64,000 bases of DNA from Parapedobacter lycopersici (lineage in GTDB: Bacteria; Bacteroidota; Bacteroidia; Sphingobacteriales; Sphingobacteriaceae), in assembly GCF_024643285.1 (NCBI RefSeq), contig NZ_JAMSLW010000001.1:741239-805238 (forward strand). Reading direction: 5' to 3'. A program made the position numbers and the translations under genes. Below are positions 36,866 to 46,085 of this stretch, in pieces. The notes beneath the pieces were generated by a model. That model had not been told where the DNA came from. It did not search any database and saw nothing but the letters and a program-made list of their open reading frames with translations. Each line of letters opens with the position of its first letter. Positions within the stretch are counted from its first letter, which is position 1.

Positions 36866-38590
36866 ATGGACAACAAGACAATTGCACGGACCTTCAGGCT
36901 GTATGGGCAATTAATGGAGCTGCATGGTGAAAATCCGTTCCGCACGAAGGCCATTACTTCTTTGGCTTTCAAACTGGACAAATTTCCCTTCGCCCTGAAT
37001 AAGCTTTCGACGGAAGCGTTAAGCGAATTGCCGGGAATTGGCAAAAGTACGGCACAGAAAATCACCACACTGCTGCAACGGGGCTCTTTTGACGAGCTGG
37101 ACTCCCTGCAGGCAGCCACTCCGGACGGCATTCTGGAAATGCTGCGCATAAAGGGCCTGGGAGCAAAAAAGACACAGGTCATCTGGCGGTCATTGGGGAT
37201 TGAGTCTATGGGCGAGCTTTATTATGCATGCAATGAAAACCGGCTGGTAACGGTAAAGGGATTCGGGTTAAAGACACAGGAAGAAATCAAAAAAATCATC
37301 GAATTTTCGATGGCAAACCGGGGATGGTTCCTCTACGCGAGTATTGAAACCGCGGCTGCCGGGATTCTGGAACAGCTGCAGCATGTGCTGCCCCCGGAGA
37401 CACTGATAGCATACACAGGCGAATTCCGCCGGAAAAATGAAATACTGCAATCGGTAGATATCATTGCGGCCGTTGAACACCGGCAGCTGGAGCAGGCAAT
37501 CGCCCGCATAGCCACATTGACCGCAGTGTCGGGCAATACCGACACCTACCTGGAGGCGACCGACAACAACGGGCTTCTATTCCGGTTTCTCGCCGTCGAT
37601 GCCAATGACTTTCACCAGCAATGGCTCATCAGCACCGGAGCACCGGAGCACGTTGCTTTGCTGGAACAGGCCGGCGGCGGACAGCTCCCCAATCTCGAAT
37701 CGGAGACCGCCATTTACCGCGGCCTGGGGTTTGATTACATTGAACCCGAACTGCGTGAAGGCGGCAATGAACTTGATCTGGCAAAATCGGGCGCCTTACC
37801 TACCCTGATTACGTACCGTGATCTCCGGGGAGCGCTGCACAACCACAGCACCTATAGCGACGGGGTAAACACACTGGAAGAAATGGCGTTGTATTGCCGG
37901 GATGTGCTGAAGCTGGATTACCTGGGGATATGCGACCACTCGAAGACAGCGGTTTACGCCAATGGACTGCCCGTTGCGCGTGTCCAGCAACAGTGGGCCG
38001 AAATTGAAGCCCTCAACAACAAGCTTGCCCCGTTCCGTATATTTAAAGGCATCGAATCGGACATTCTGAGTGACGGCTCACTGGATTACCCGGATGAGAT
38101 ACTGGCCGGGTTTGATTTTGTGGTGGCTTCCATCCATGGGAATCTGAAAATGGAAGAGGAAAAAGCTACGCACCGATTGCTGAAAGCGATTGAAAACCCG
38201 TATACCACCATACTCGGACACCCTACCGGCCGGCTGCTGCTGAGCCGGCCGGGATACCCCATTGACTACCGCCGTGTCATTGACGCCTGTGCGGACCACG
38301 GCGTGGTAATGGAGATCAACGCAAACCCGCTACGGCTCGATCTCGACTGGCGATGGCATCGTTACGCATTGGAAAAGAATGTGTTATTGTCCATCAATCC
38401 GGATGCGCACCGGGTTTCGGGCTTCCACGACATGCAATATGGCATATATGCCGCCCGCAAAGGAGGGGTAGCAAGTAAAAACTGCCTTAACGCTTTTTCG
38501 CTGGCGGAGATTTCGGCATTTTTCCAGCAGCGCAGCCAGCGCGCTTCGTCCCTGTCCGGCAACCGGCAATCCATCACTGATTTACCTTAG
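36866..38590 (+). CDS. PolX-type protein with PHP domain and degenerate polymerase site
   Basis: The 574-residue protein has the bacterial PolX layout. An 8-kDa-like helical domain comes first, then helix-hairpin-helix motifs (LSELPGIGKSTAQKI near 53-67, KGLGAKKTQ and KGFGLKTQEEI), a palm domain, and a C-terminal PHP domain from about residue 325. The PHP metal ligands look intact: HNHSTYSDG, GICDHS, GIESDI, SIHG, GHPTGRL and NPDAH. In the palm, the place where active enzymes have a GDIDxx aspartate pair reads EILQSVDII, with a serine at 196 and only Asp198 kept. It may thus be a nuclease rather than a polymerase. Confidence 0.88.
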   Translation: MDNKTIARTFRLYGQLMELHGENPFRTKAITSLAFKLDKFPFALNKLSTEALSELPGIGKSTAQKITTLLQRGSFDELDSLQAATPDGILEMLRIKGLGAKKTQVIWRSLGIESMGELYYACNENRLVTVKGFGLKTQEEIKKIIEFSMANRGWFLYASIETAAAGILEQLQHVLPPETLIAYTGEFRRKNEILQSVDIIAAVEHRQLEQAIARIATLTAVSGNTDTYLEATDNNGLLFRFLAVDANDFHQQWLISTGAPEHVALLEQAGGGQLPNLESETAIYRGLGFDYIEPELREGGNELDLAKSGALPTLITYRDLRGALHNHSTYSDGVNTLEEMALYCRDVLKLDYLGICDHSKTAVYANGLPVARVQQQWAEIEALNNKLAPFRIFKGIESDILSDGSLDYPDEILAGFDFVVASIHGNLKMEEEKATHRLLKAIENPYTTILGHPTGRLLLSRPGYPIDYRRVIDACADHGVVMEINANPLRLDLDWRWHRYALEKNVLLSINPDAHRVSGFHDMQYGIYAARKGGVASKNCLNAFSLAEISAFFQQRSQRASSLSGNRQSITDLP

Positions 38591-38606
38591 AAAACGCTTT
38601 TCGACG

Positions 38607-40265
38607 ATGAAAAGACTGTTGACCATATGCCTGCTCTGTTGCGTGTTTGCCAGCGCACAGGCCCAGCTGTTGGATGGGCGGGAAGCATTCGGGCGGGCCG
38701 ATTCGCTGCGGGGGCAGCTCACCGACCTGCGCACATGCTATGACATCAATTATTATCACCTTGACGTGCGTGTTGATCCGGATCAACAGACGATCAGCGG
38801 GTCAAATCTATTCCGGTTTACGGCAACTGCTGATTTTACCGCGCTGCAATTCGACCTGTTCGACAACCTGGACATCGAGAAGATAGACTACCACGGCGAG
38901 GCACTGCCCATTGAAAGGGAATTCAATGCCGTGTTCATTCGTTTTCCGGCAAAAATAGCGGAAGGTCGCGTCGATTCCTTTACGGTATATTATTCCGGGC
39001 GCCCCATCCAGGCCAAAAAAGCACCCTGGGATGGCGGTTTCGACTTTAAAAAAGACAGCAATGGAAATCACTGGATCGCGACTGCCTGCCAGGGCATCGG
39101 GGCCAGTGCCTGGTGGCCCAATAAAGATCACCTATCGGATGAAGTGGACAGCATGCTGATCAGTGTCCGGGTACCAAACGGGCTCGTCAACGTGTCTAAC
39201 GGACGGCTGCGCGACCGTACCGATACCGGCGACGGATATACCCGGTTCGACTGGTTTGTGAGCAACCCCATTAATAACTACAACGTTGCACTGAATATCG
39301 GCGATTATGTGCACCTGGCCGATACGTTCAGGGGTGAACTGGGTATCCTCGACCTGGACTATTGGGTCCTCCGCGGAAACGAGGCAAAAGCCCGTGCACA
39401 TTTCGGGGCAAACGTAAAACCGATGCTCCGGGCATTTGAATATTGGTTTGGCCCCTACCCGTTTTATTCGGACGGCTACAAACTGGTGGAAACACCATAC
39501 CTGGGCATGGAACACCAGAGCGCAATTGCCTATGGCAATAAATACCAGAACGGCTACCTCGGCGTGGATGGCTCCGGTACCGGCTGGGGCAATAAATGGG
39601 ATTTCATCATTATCCATGAAAGCGGCCACGAATGGTTCGGTAATAACATTACCGCAAGCGACCTTGCTGATCTGTGGATTCATGAAAGTTTTACTAACTA
39701 CTCGGAAGCATTGTATATCGACTATTATTTCGGCAAACGTGCCGGGCAGGAATACCTCCATGGCAACCGGCGCAGCATCGAGAACCGGACGCCACTGATC
39801 GGCCATTACCAAGTGAACAATGAAGGCTCGGCCGATATGTACAACAAAGGCGGTGTATTGCTCAACATGGTGCGGACCATTATTAATGACGATGAAAAAT
39901 GGCGACAAATCCTGCGCGGACTAAACCAAAAGTTCCGACATCAGACAGTAAATTACACAGATATAACCGCTTATATAAGCAAAAAATCCGGAAAAGATTT
40001 TTCCAAAATATTCGCCCAATACGTACTTCACCCCCATCTTCCGAAACTGGAGTTCCGTTTTGACGGGAGCGGCCGGGCCTCATGCCGGTGGATCGCCGAC
40101 GTGGACGGCTTTGACATGCCGGTGCGTATACGGAAAAAAGGTGATAAATACCAATTTATACAGCCCTCCGAAGAGTGGACCCCCATTCCCCTGGAAAACC
40201 TGACCCAGGAAAACATCGAAGTCGATACATTCAACTACTATATCGACGTATTGGCAGGCCCGTAA
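38607..40265 (+). CDS. Secreted M1 family metallopeptidase
   Basis: The 552-residue protein has a signal peptide (MKRLLTICLLCCVFASAQAQ) and the M1 zinc site HESGHEWFGNN from His337, with the downstream glutamate in LWIHESFTNYSEAL. The exopeptidase GAMEN-like segment reads YLGMEHQSA, where an N-terminal-binding glutamate is kept. It resembles the shorter Bacteroidota M1 proteins that lack the C-terminal ERAP-like domain. It should trim peptides in the periplasm or outside. It follows the PolX gene by 16 bases and may share its transcript. Confidence 0.9.
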   Translation: MKRLLTICLLCCVFASAQAQLLDGREAFGRADSLRGQLTDLRTCYDINYYHLDVRVDPDQQTISGSNLFRFTATADFTALQFDLFDNLDIEKIDYHGEALPIEREFNAVFIRFPAKIAEGRVDSFTVYYSGRPIQAKKAPWDGGFDFKKDSNGNHWIATACQGIGASAWWPNKDHLSDEVDSMLISVRVPNGLVNVSNGRLRDRTDTGDGYTRFDWFVSNPINNYNVALNIGDYVHLADTFRGELGILDLDYWVLRGNEAKARAHFGANVKPMLRAFEYWFGPYPFYSDGYKLVETPYLGMEHQSAIAYGNKYQNGYLGVDGSGTGWGNKWDFIIIHESGHEWFGNNITASDLADLWIHESFTNYSEALYIDYYFGKRAGQEYLHGNRRSIENRTPLIGHYQVNNEGSADMYNKGGVLLNMVRTIINDDEKWRQILRGLNQKFRHQTVNYTDITAYISKKSGKDFSKIFAQYVLHPHLPKLEFRFDGSGRASCRWIADVDGFDMPVRIRKKGDKYQFIQPSEEWTPIPLENLTQENIEVDTFNYYIDVLAGP

Positions 40266-40342
40266 TCCGGATTTGGCTATCTCCGCCAATACTTTCCCTA
40301 TCCATTAAAAAATCACATAATTCTACTGAAAAATATAAGTTT

Positions 40343-40373
40343 TTTGGTTAGGTTTGCACATTCTTTAAATTTG
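40343..40373 (+). promoter_or_regulatory. Promoter of the mre-mrd cluster
   Basis: TTTG at 40343-40346 and TAAATTTG at 40366-40373 are 19 bp apart, a full match to the Bacteroidota consensus, 17 bases before the mreB ATG. A second weaker box, TATACTTG, sits at 40379-40386. Confidence 0.7.
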
Positions 40374-40390
40374 CTTTATATACTTGCTAC

Positions 40391-41413
40391 ATGGGTTTGT
40401 TTAACTGGTTCACTCAGGAAGTTGCCATCGATTTAGGTACAGCCAATACACTCATCATACATAACGACAAGGTAGTGGTGGATGAACCGTCCATCGTTGC
40501 GTTTGACCGCACAACGAATAAGGTAATCGCCATCGGTAGGCAGGCCATGCAAATGGAAGGCAAAACCCACGACAACATCCGCACGGTAAGGCCATTGAAA
40601 GACGGTGTCATTGCTGATTTTAATGCGGCCGAACACATGATCCGTGGGATGATTAAAATGGTCAACAATGGAAAAGGATGGTTCTTCCCGTCCCTGCGCA
40701 TGGTGATCTGTATCCCCTCCGGCATTACGGAAGTAGAAAAGCGCGCCGTGCGCGATTCCGCTGAAATAGCCGGTGCAAAGGAAGTATACCTCGTACACGA
40801 ACCGATGGCCGCAGCCGTGGGCATTGGCATTGACGTTGAAGAACCCATGGGCAACATGGTCATTGATATCGGTGGCGGGACTACGGAAATTGCGGTTATC
40901 GCATTATCGGGTATCGTATGTGACCAATCTATCCGCGTAGCGGGAGATAACTTTGATTCTGACATCGTACAGTATATCCGCCGGCAGCATAACATCATGA
41001 TTGGCGACCGTACGGCGGAGAAAATAAAAATCGAGGTCGGGTCCGCCCTGCCCGAGCTTCAGGATCCACCGGCAGATTTTGCGGTCCAGGGCCGTGACCT
41101 GATGACTGGTGTACCTAAACAGATTACGGTGTCGTATACCGAAATTTCCCATTGCCTGGACAAATCGATTTCCAAAATAGAAGAGGCGATATTAAAAGCG
41201 CTGGAAATTACGCCACCGGAACTCTCCGCTGACATCTATCAAACAGGCATTTACCTTACCGGTGGGGGCGCGCTGCTGCGCGGACTGGACAAGCGGATTC
41301 AGGCGAAAACCAAGCTGCCCGTACACGTGGCAGAAGATCCGTTGCGTGCAGTTGTGCGCGGCACAGGGATTGCGCTGAAGAACATTGGTGTGTTTAAGTT
41401 TTTAATGCAGTAA
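40391..41413 (+). CDS. mreB: Rod shape-determining protein MreB
   Basis: The 340-residue actin-like ATPase has phosphate motif 1 DLGTANT (residues 16-22), phosphate motif 2 DIGGGTTEIAVI and the adenosine motif LTGGGALLRGLD, with the MreB-specific block VHEPMAAAVGIGIDV. It polymerises on the inner membrane and guides lateral wall synthesis. It is first in an mreB-mreC-mreD-mrdA-rodA cluster with a good promoter. The length is normal for MreB. Confidence 0.97.
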   Translation: MGLFNWFTQEVAIDLGTANTLIIHNDKVVVDEPSIVAFDRTTNKVIAIGRQAMQMEGKTHDNIRTVRPLKDGVIADFNAAEHMIRGMIKMVNNGKGWFFPSLRMVICIPSGITEVEKRAVRDSAEIAGAKEVYLVHEPMAAAVGIGIDVEEPMGNMVIDIGGGTTEIAVIALSGIVCDQSIRVAGDNFDSDIVQYIRRQHNIMIGDRTAEKIKIEVGSALPELQDPPADFAVQGRDLMTGVPKQITVSYTEISHCLDKSISKIEEAILKALEITPPELSADIYQTGIYLTGGGALLRGLDKRIQAKTKLPVHVAEDPLRAVVRGTGIALKNIGVFKFLMQ

Positions 41414-41475
41414 ACCAGCAATTTGGCTTTCAGCTGGCAAAGCTTTTGGCATGTTGCATATGTATATAGGTTATC

Positions 41476-42309
41476 ATGAAAAACCTTTGGATACTTATCC
41501 ATAAATACAATGCTTTTTTTCTGTTTATCCTATTTTTTGGGTTATCCTGCTATCTTGTCGTAAAAAATAACACTTTTCAGCGCGCATCTGCGGTAAATTC
41601 ATCCAATTACTTTGTGGGAACGGTCTACGCCTGGGTTAACGGCTGGAAGAGCTATCTTCACCTCAGCGAATCCAACACCCGGCTGGCCGAAGAAAATGCA
41701 TCGCTGCGCGAACAGCTGCAACGGTTCACGCATGCCGACAGTGTGGAGCGCGTAACGGTGGTGGACAGTGCACGACAGGTGCAGTACAATTACATTGTGG
41801 CCAGGGTAACCAACAACAGCATCCACCAGAAGAACAATTACATCACCATTGATAAGGGAAGAAAGCACGGTATCCGCAAGGGAATGGGAGTCATTGGAGC
41901 GAAGGGCATTGTAGGGATTGTGCTCAATGTTTCCGAGCATTTCTCCACGATCCAATCGTTGCTGCACAGCGAAAGCCGGATAAGCGCGTCACTGGAAGAC
42001 AGCCAGGCCTTCGGTTCGCTGGTCTGGGGGGATAGTTACGATGCCCGGTATGCGGCACTTCGGGACATTCCCAACCACGTAAAAGTCCGCGATGGCGAAC
42101 GCGTATACACCTCGGGGTATTCATTATTCCCACCCGGTATAGAAATCGGGAAGGTTGCGGGCTCGGGGTCATCGGGTGGAGACAGCTTCCTGGATATCCG
42201 GGTGGAGCTGAGCACCCCCTTCCATAACCTGTTGCAGGTGTATGTGGTAGAAGATGTATTTGCCGAAGAAAAAGCGGCATTGGAGGCCTTAACTGATAAA
42301 GATGGCTAA
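41476..42309 (+). CDS. mreC: Rod shape-determining protein MreC
   Basis: The 277-residue protein has a short cytoplasmic N-terminus, one transmembrane helix (FLFILFFGLSCYLVV), a coiled coil around residues 65-90 (NTRLAEENASLREQLQRF) and the beta-rich periplasmic MreC domain with GVIGAKGIVGIVLNVSEHFS and LVWGDSYDARYAALRDIP. MreC links MreB to the PBP2/RodA synthase. Its stop lies inside the start of mreD (8-bp overlap), which implies translational coupling. Confidence 0.95.
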   Translation: MKNLWILIHKYNAFFLFILFFGLSCYLVVKNNTFQRASAVNSSNYFVGTVYAWVNGWKSYLHLSESNTRLAEENASLREQLQRFTHADSVERVTVVDSARQVQYNYIVARVTNNSIHQKNNYITIDKGRKHGIRKGMGVIGAKGIVGIVLNVSEHFSTIQSLLHSESRISASLEDSQAFGSLVWGDSYDARYAALRDIPNHVKVRDGERVYTSGYSLFPPGIEIGKVAGSGSSGGDSFLDIRVELSTPFHNLLQVYVVEDVFAEEKAALEALTDKDG

Positions 42310-42817
42310 ACTACTGCTATACAATATCATCCGGTTTGTCGCATTGGTTGTGCTACAGGTATTTTTGTTCAAAAATGTCGGGTACTACAACCTGGCCACG
42401 CCTTTCCCTTACATCCTCTTTATCCTGCTGCTGCCGGTTGGTATCGGCAATTTTACCTTATATGCAATCGCCTTTGCCACAGGCCTTGTAGTGGATGCGT
42501 TTTACGACACGCCCGGCATCAATGCCGCGGCAGCTGTTGCGCTGGCCTGGGGGCGTATTATATTCATGCGGATCACCCTGCAGACCGACAACTATGAAAG
42601 TTACATGACACCCGCCTGGGGAACCGTGCCGTTTCGCTGGTTTTTTCTGTACGTGCTTGTCCTCAGCCTATTCCACCACGGCGTGCTGTTCCTGCTGGAA
42701 ACCTTTACATTCCATCAATTCCATTACACACTTATCCGTATTCTTTTAAGTTGTATCTTTACGGTTATTATCATTTTATTGTTCAGTTTGTTGTTTTATA
42801 GGAAAAAACAACGTTAA
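42302..42817 (+). CDS. mreD: Rod shape-determining protein MreD
   Basis: A 171-residue, very hydrophobic protein with five or six predicted membrane segments. Sequence identity in MreD is weak across phyla, so the call rests on size, topology, the ATG overlapping the mreC stop and the position between mreC and the PBP2 gene. It is an inner-membrane member of the elongasome. Confidence 0.9.
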   Translation: MAKLLLYNIIRFVALVVLQVFLFKNVGYYNLATPFPYILFILLLPVGIGNFTLYAIAFATGLVVDAFYDTPGINAAAAVALAWGRIIFMRITLQTDNYESYMTPAWGTVPFRWFFLYVLVLSLFHHGVLFLLETFTFHQFHYTLIRILLSCIFTVIIILLFSLLFYRKKQR

Positions 42818-42874
42818 TCGGGCGCGGCGGAATTCCGGAAGCGGGTGATTTTTCAGGCGGCATAGTTTTATTTG

Positions 42875-44821
42875 ATGAATAGTTTTTTTGCACGTAAATA
42901 TATTATTCAGGGCATTTTCATTGCCGTCGCCATCATTATCGCCGCCCGGTTGTTTTACCTGCAATTGGTTGATAACTCCTACCTCCTCTCCGCCAATAAC
43001 AATGTCCTCCGCAAAGTGGTTATTTACCCGGCACGTGGCGTGATCCTCGACAGAAAAGGCCAGGTGCTGGTGCAGAATGAGCCGGTATACGACCTGCTGG
43101 TTACACCGCGGGAAGTCCAGGAACTGGATACTGCGCTGTTATGTGAATTGATCGGGATAGACCGGGCCGGGTTTGAAAAAAGGATGACCACCGCCCGTAA
43201 TTATTCGCCATATAAAGCTTCCCAGTTCGAAAAGCAGATTCCGGCTTCCGCATACGCCCGGCTGCAGGAGCACCTCTATAAATTCCGGGGATTTTATGTA
43301 CAGAACCGGACGGTTCGCAACTATCCCGACAGTGCTGCGGCGCAATTTCTTGGCTATATCCAGGAGGTCAATGATCGCGATATCGAGCGCTCCAATGGGT
43401 TTTACCGGCCGGGTGATTATATTGGGGCGAGTGGTGTGGAGAGTGCATATGAAGAGCTGCTACGTGGCCAGCGCGGCGTTAAAAATGTCATGGTGGATGC
43501 CTTCAACAGGCCCCAGGGTGTTTTTGCCGAGGGCAAATACGATACTGTTGCCGTTGCGGGTGATGAGCTGATCTCCTCCCTGGATAAGGAAATCCAGGTA
43601 TTGGCGGAGAAACTGATGAAAAATAAGATCGGCAGCGTAGTGGCCATTGAACCCTCAACAGGGGAAATCCTGGCATTCGTCAGCAGCCCCGGTTATGACC
43701 CCAACATGATGGTGGGCCGCGAACGGGGAAACAACTATATGGAGCTGCTGTACAATCCCTATAAACCCATGTTTATCCGCCCGATCCAGGCCCAGTACCC
43801 TCCGGGATCGATATTTAAGGTGGTTAGTGCACTGACTGCCCAACAGGCCGGGATGATCGACGAGCACACAGTTTTCAACTGTCCGGGCGGATACCGCTAC
43901 GGAGGCGGACGGGCCATTATGCGGTGTACCCACGTGGATGGCCCCACTTCCTTGGTCAAGTCCATTCAACGGTCGTGCAACACGTATTACGGTTATACCT
44001 ATGCACGGATGATAGACCAGCGCAACATGCCGTCAACCAAGGCATATGGGGCCTGGCGCGAGGCGATCATGAAATTCGGCATCGGACAGTCATTGGGCAT
44101 TGACCTGCCCGGTGAAAAGGACGGCCTGCTGCCGACAGCCGATTTTTATACGAAACGATACGGTAATGACCGCTGGGGATCCGGATTTAACATATCCCTG
44201 TCCATCGGTCAGGGCGAGATGGGGGTTACCCCGCTGCAGATGGCCAATATCATGGCCATTGTCGCCAATCGCGGCTTTTATTACCGGCCGCACCTGATCA
44301 AGGGAATTGGCGAACGGAAGATCGTCAAACCGGAGTTTGCGGAAAAAGTATTCGCCGGGGTGGATGAGAAATACTACGAACCCGTCATTGAAGGCCTTAG
44401 CCGGGCGGTCAACGTTGCCGGCGGTACCGGCTACTCCGTTCGGATTGCCGACATTGAAATGTGCGGAAAAACCGGGACAGCACAAAATCCGCATGGTGCC
44501 GATCACGCGGTGTTCTTTGCATTTGCCCCACGTGAAAATCCTAAAATTGCCCTCGCGGTAGTCGTGGAAAATGCCGGCTACGGAGGTACCTGGGCAGGCC
44601 CGATCGCCAGTATGCTCGTAGAAAAGTATTTAAAAGATACCATCACGCTGCCGCAGTATATTCAGGACCGGATCTACAAAGCCGACCTGCTTCCGAAGGT
44701 AGAAACCGAACGACGGGAAACGGTACAGGCAGGCAAGCCGAAGCACAGCACACCCGCGCGACACCACGCGGATGAAATCGCATTTGTTGACCATCAATCC
44801 CGGGCAAGGAGAAATGAATAA
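42875..44821 (+). CDS. mrdA: Penicillin-binding protein 2, transpeptidase of the elongasome
   Basis: The ATG at 42875 is preferred over the TTG just before it. The 648-residue protein has one N-terminal membrane anchor (IFIAVAIIIAARLFYLQLV), a pedestal/dimerisation domain and a class B transpeptidase domain. Its active site reads SIFK with Ser312, SCN (in QRSCNTYYG) and KTGTAQ. It crosslinks glycan strands made by RodA. The basic C-terminal tail (about 30 residues) is outside the conserved domain. The stop overlaps the rodA start by eight bases. Confidence 0.95.
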   Translation: MNSFFARKYIIQGIFIAVAIIIAARLFYLQLVDNSYLLSANNNVLRKVVIYPARGVILDRKGQVLVQNEPVYDLLVTPREVQELDTALLCELIGIDRAGFEKRMTTARNYSPYKASQFEKQIPASAYARLQEHLYKFRGFYVQNRTVRNYPDSAAAQFLGYIQEVNDRDIERSNGFYRPGDYIGASGVESAYEELLRGQRGVKNVMVDAFNRPQGVFAEGKYDTVAVAGDELISSLDKEIQVLAEKLMKNKIGSVVAIEPSTGEILAFVSSPGYDPNMMVGRERGNNYMELLYNPYKPMFIRPIQAQYPPGSIFKVVSALTAQQAGMIDEHTVFNCPGGYRYGGGRAIMRCTHVDGPTSLVKSIQRSCNTYYGYTYARMIDQRNMPSTKAYGAWREAIMKFGIGQSLGIDLPGEKDGLLPTADFYTKRYGNDRWGSGFNISLSIGQGEMGVTPLQMANIMAIVANRGFYYRPHLIKGIGERKIVKPEFAEKVFAGVDEKYYEPVIEGLSRAVNVAGGTGYSVRIADIEMCGKTGTAQNPHGADHAVFFAFAPRENPKIALAVVVENAGYGGTWAGPIASMLVEKYLKDTITLPQYIQDRIYKADLLPKVETERRETVQAGKPKHSTPARHHADEIAFVDHQSRARRNE

Positions 44822-46085
44822 TCCACAGCGCAATAAGTTTTTCAGCGGCAATGTCGATTGGTTTACGGTACTGCTCTGGCTCCTCCTGTGCCTTATCGGG
44901 TGGTTCAACATCCATGCGGCCGTATTTGACCCGGACAATCCCGGTATTTTCAATGTCAATACCAATTACGGCAAACAGTCCATCTATATTTTTTCGGCCC
45001 TTATCCTGGCATTGGCCATACTCGTCGTCGATGCCAAGTTTTACAGTTCGATATCGCCTGTATTCTACGGCATTACTTTATTGCTATTGGTGGCCGTGCT
45101 GATTGTCGGCCGGAATGTCGGCGGAAACCAGGCCTGGATCCCCATTGGCAGTTTTCGGCTGCAGCCTTCGGAATTTGCCAAACTGGCGACCTGCCTGCTG
45201 CTGGCCAGGTACCTGAGCAATCACAGCAATAAAACACCCAACCTGAAAACGTTAATTACCGGTGCGGCTATTATATTGCTTCCCGTGGCCCTGGTCATGC
45301 TACAGCCCGATACCGGCTCGGCACTGGCGTTTTTTGCACTGGTCTTTGTATTTTACCGGGAGGGATATATTTCCGGGCCATGGATGTTGCTGGGCGGACT
45401 GGCGATCCTGCTTTTTGTGCTGACGCTGGCGTTCAGTCAATGGACGGTGATTTTAGTGATAGGCATATTATGCGGCCTGGGCTGCTATTATTTCCGGAAA
45501 AAACGGAAGATCATCGCCAACCTGGCCGTGCTGTTTGTACTTTGCTCCGCCTATGTTTTTTCCGTGGAATTTGTCTATGAAAACGTATTGCAATCGCACC
45601 AGCGTAACCGGATCGATGTTATTTTGGGCAAAATAGACGATCCGCGCGGACAGGGATACAACCTGAACCAATCAATGATTGCCATCGGCTCCGGACAATT
45701 CTGGGGTAAGGGTTATCTCCAGGGCACCCAGACAAAGTATAATTTTGTTCCCGAGCAAAGCACGGACTTTATTTTCTGTACGGTCGGTGAAGAATGGGGG
45801 TTTGTGGGCAGTATGGTGGTAATCGGGATTTACCTGACCCTGCTGCTGCGCATTATCAATATCGCCGAACGGCAGCGGACGGCCTTTGCGCGGATTTATG
45901 CGTACGGCGTAGCCAGCTTCCTCTTTTTCCATTTTGCCATCAATATCGGGATGACAATCGGTATTGTTCCCATTATCGGCATTCCGCTGCCATTTATCAG
46001 CTATGGAGGTTCTTCGTTATGGAGTTTTACCATTCTGCTGTTCATTATGCTCAAATTCGATTCAAACCGAAAGGGAATCGCCTAA
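44814..46085 (+). CDS. rodA: Rod shape-determining protein RodA (SEDS glycosyltransferase)
   Basis: The ATG at 44814 (MNNPQRNKFFSGNVDWFTVLL) has AAGGAG just before it and overlaps mrdA by eight bases; an in-frame ATG at 44772 would add 14 unlikely residues. The 423-residue SEDS protein has about ten transmembrane segments and the hallmarks GSFRLQPSEFAKL, LQPDTGSAL, KGYLQGTQTKYNFVPEQSTDFIF and GIPLPFISYGGSSL. It polymerises lipid II in partnership with PBP2. Its stop overlaps that of the convergent MFS gene; no terminator hairpin is visible there. Confidence 0.96.
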   Translation: MNNPQRNKFFSGNVDWFTVLLWLLLCLIGWFNIHAAVFDPDNPGIFNVNTNYGKQSIYIFSALILALAILVVDAKFYSSISPVFYGITLLLLVAVLIVGRNVGGNQAWIPIGSFRLQPSEFAKLATCLLLARYLSNHSNKTPNLKTLITGAAIILLPVALVMLQPDTGSALAFFALVFVFYREGYISGPWMLLGGLAILLFVLTLAFSQWTVILVIGILCGLGCYYFRKKRKIIANLAVLFVLCSAYVFSVEFVYENVLQSHQRNRIDVILGKIDDPRGQGYNLNQSMIAIGSGQFWGKGYLQGTQTKYNFVPEQSTDFIFCTVGEEWGFVGSMVVIGIYLTLLLRIINIAERQRTAFARIYAYGVASFLFFHFAINIGMTIGIVPIIGIPLPFISYGGSSLWSFTILLFIMLKFDSNRKGIA

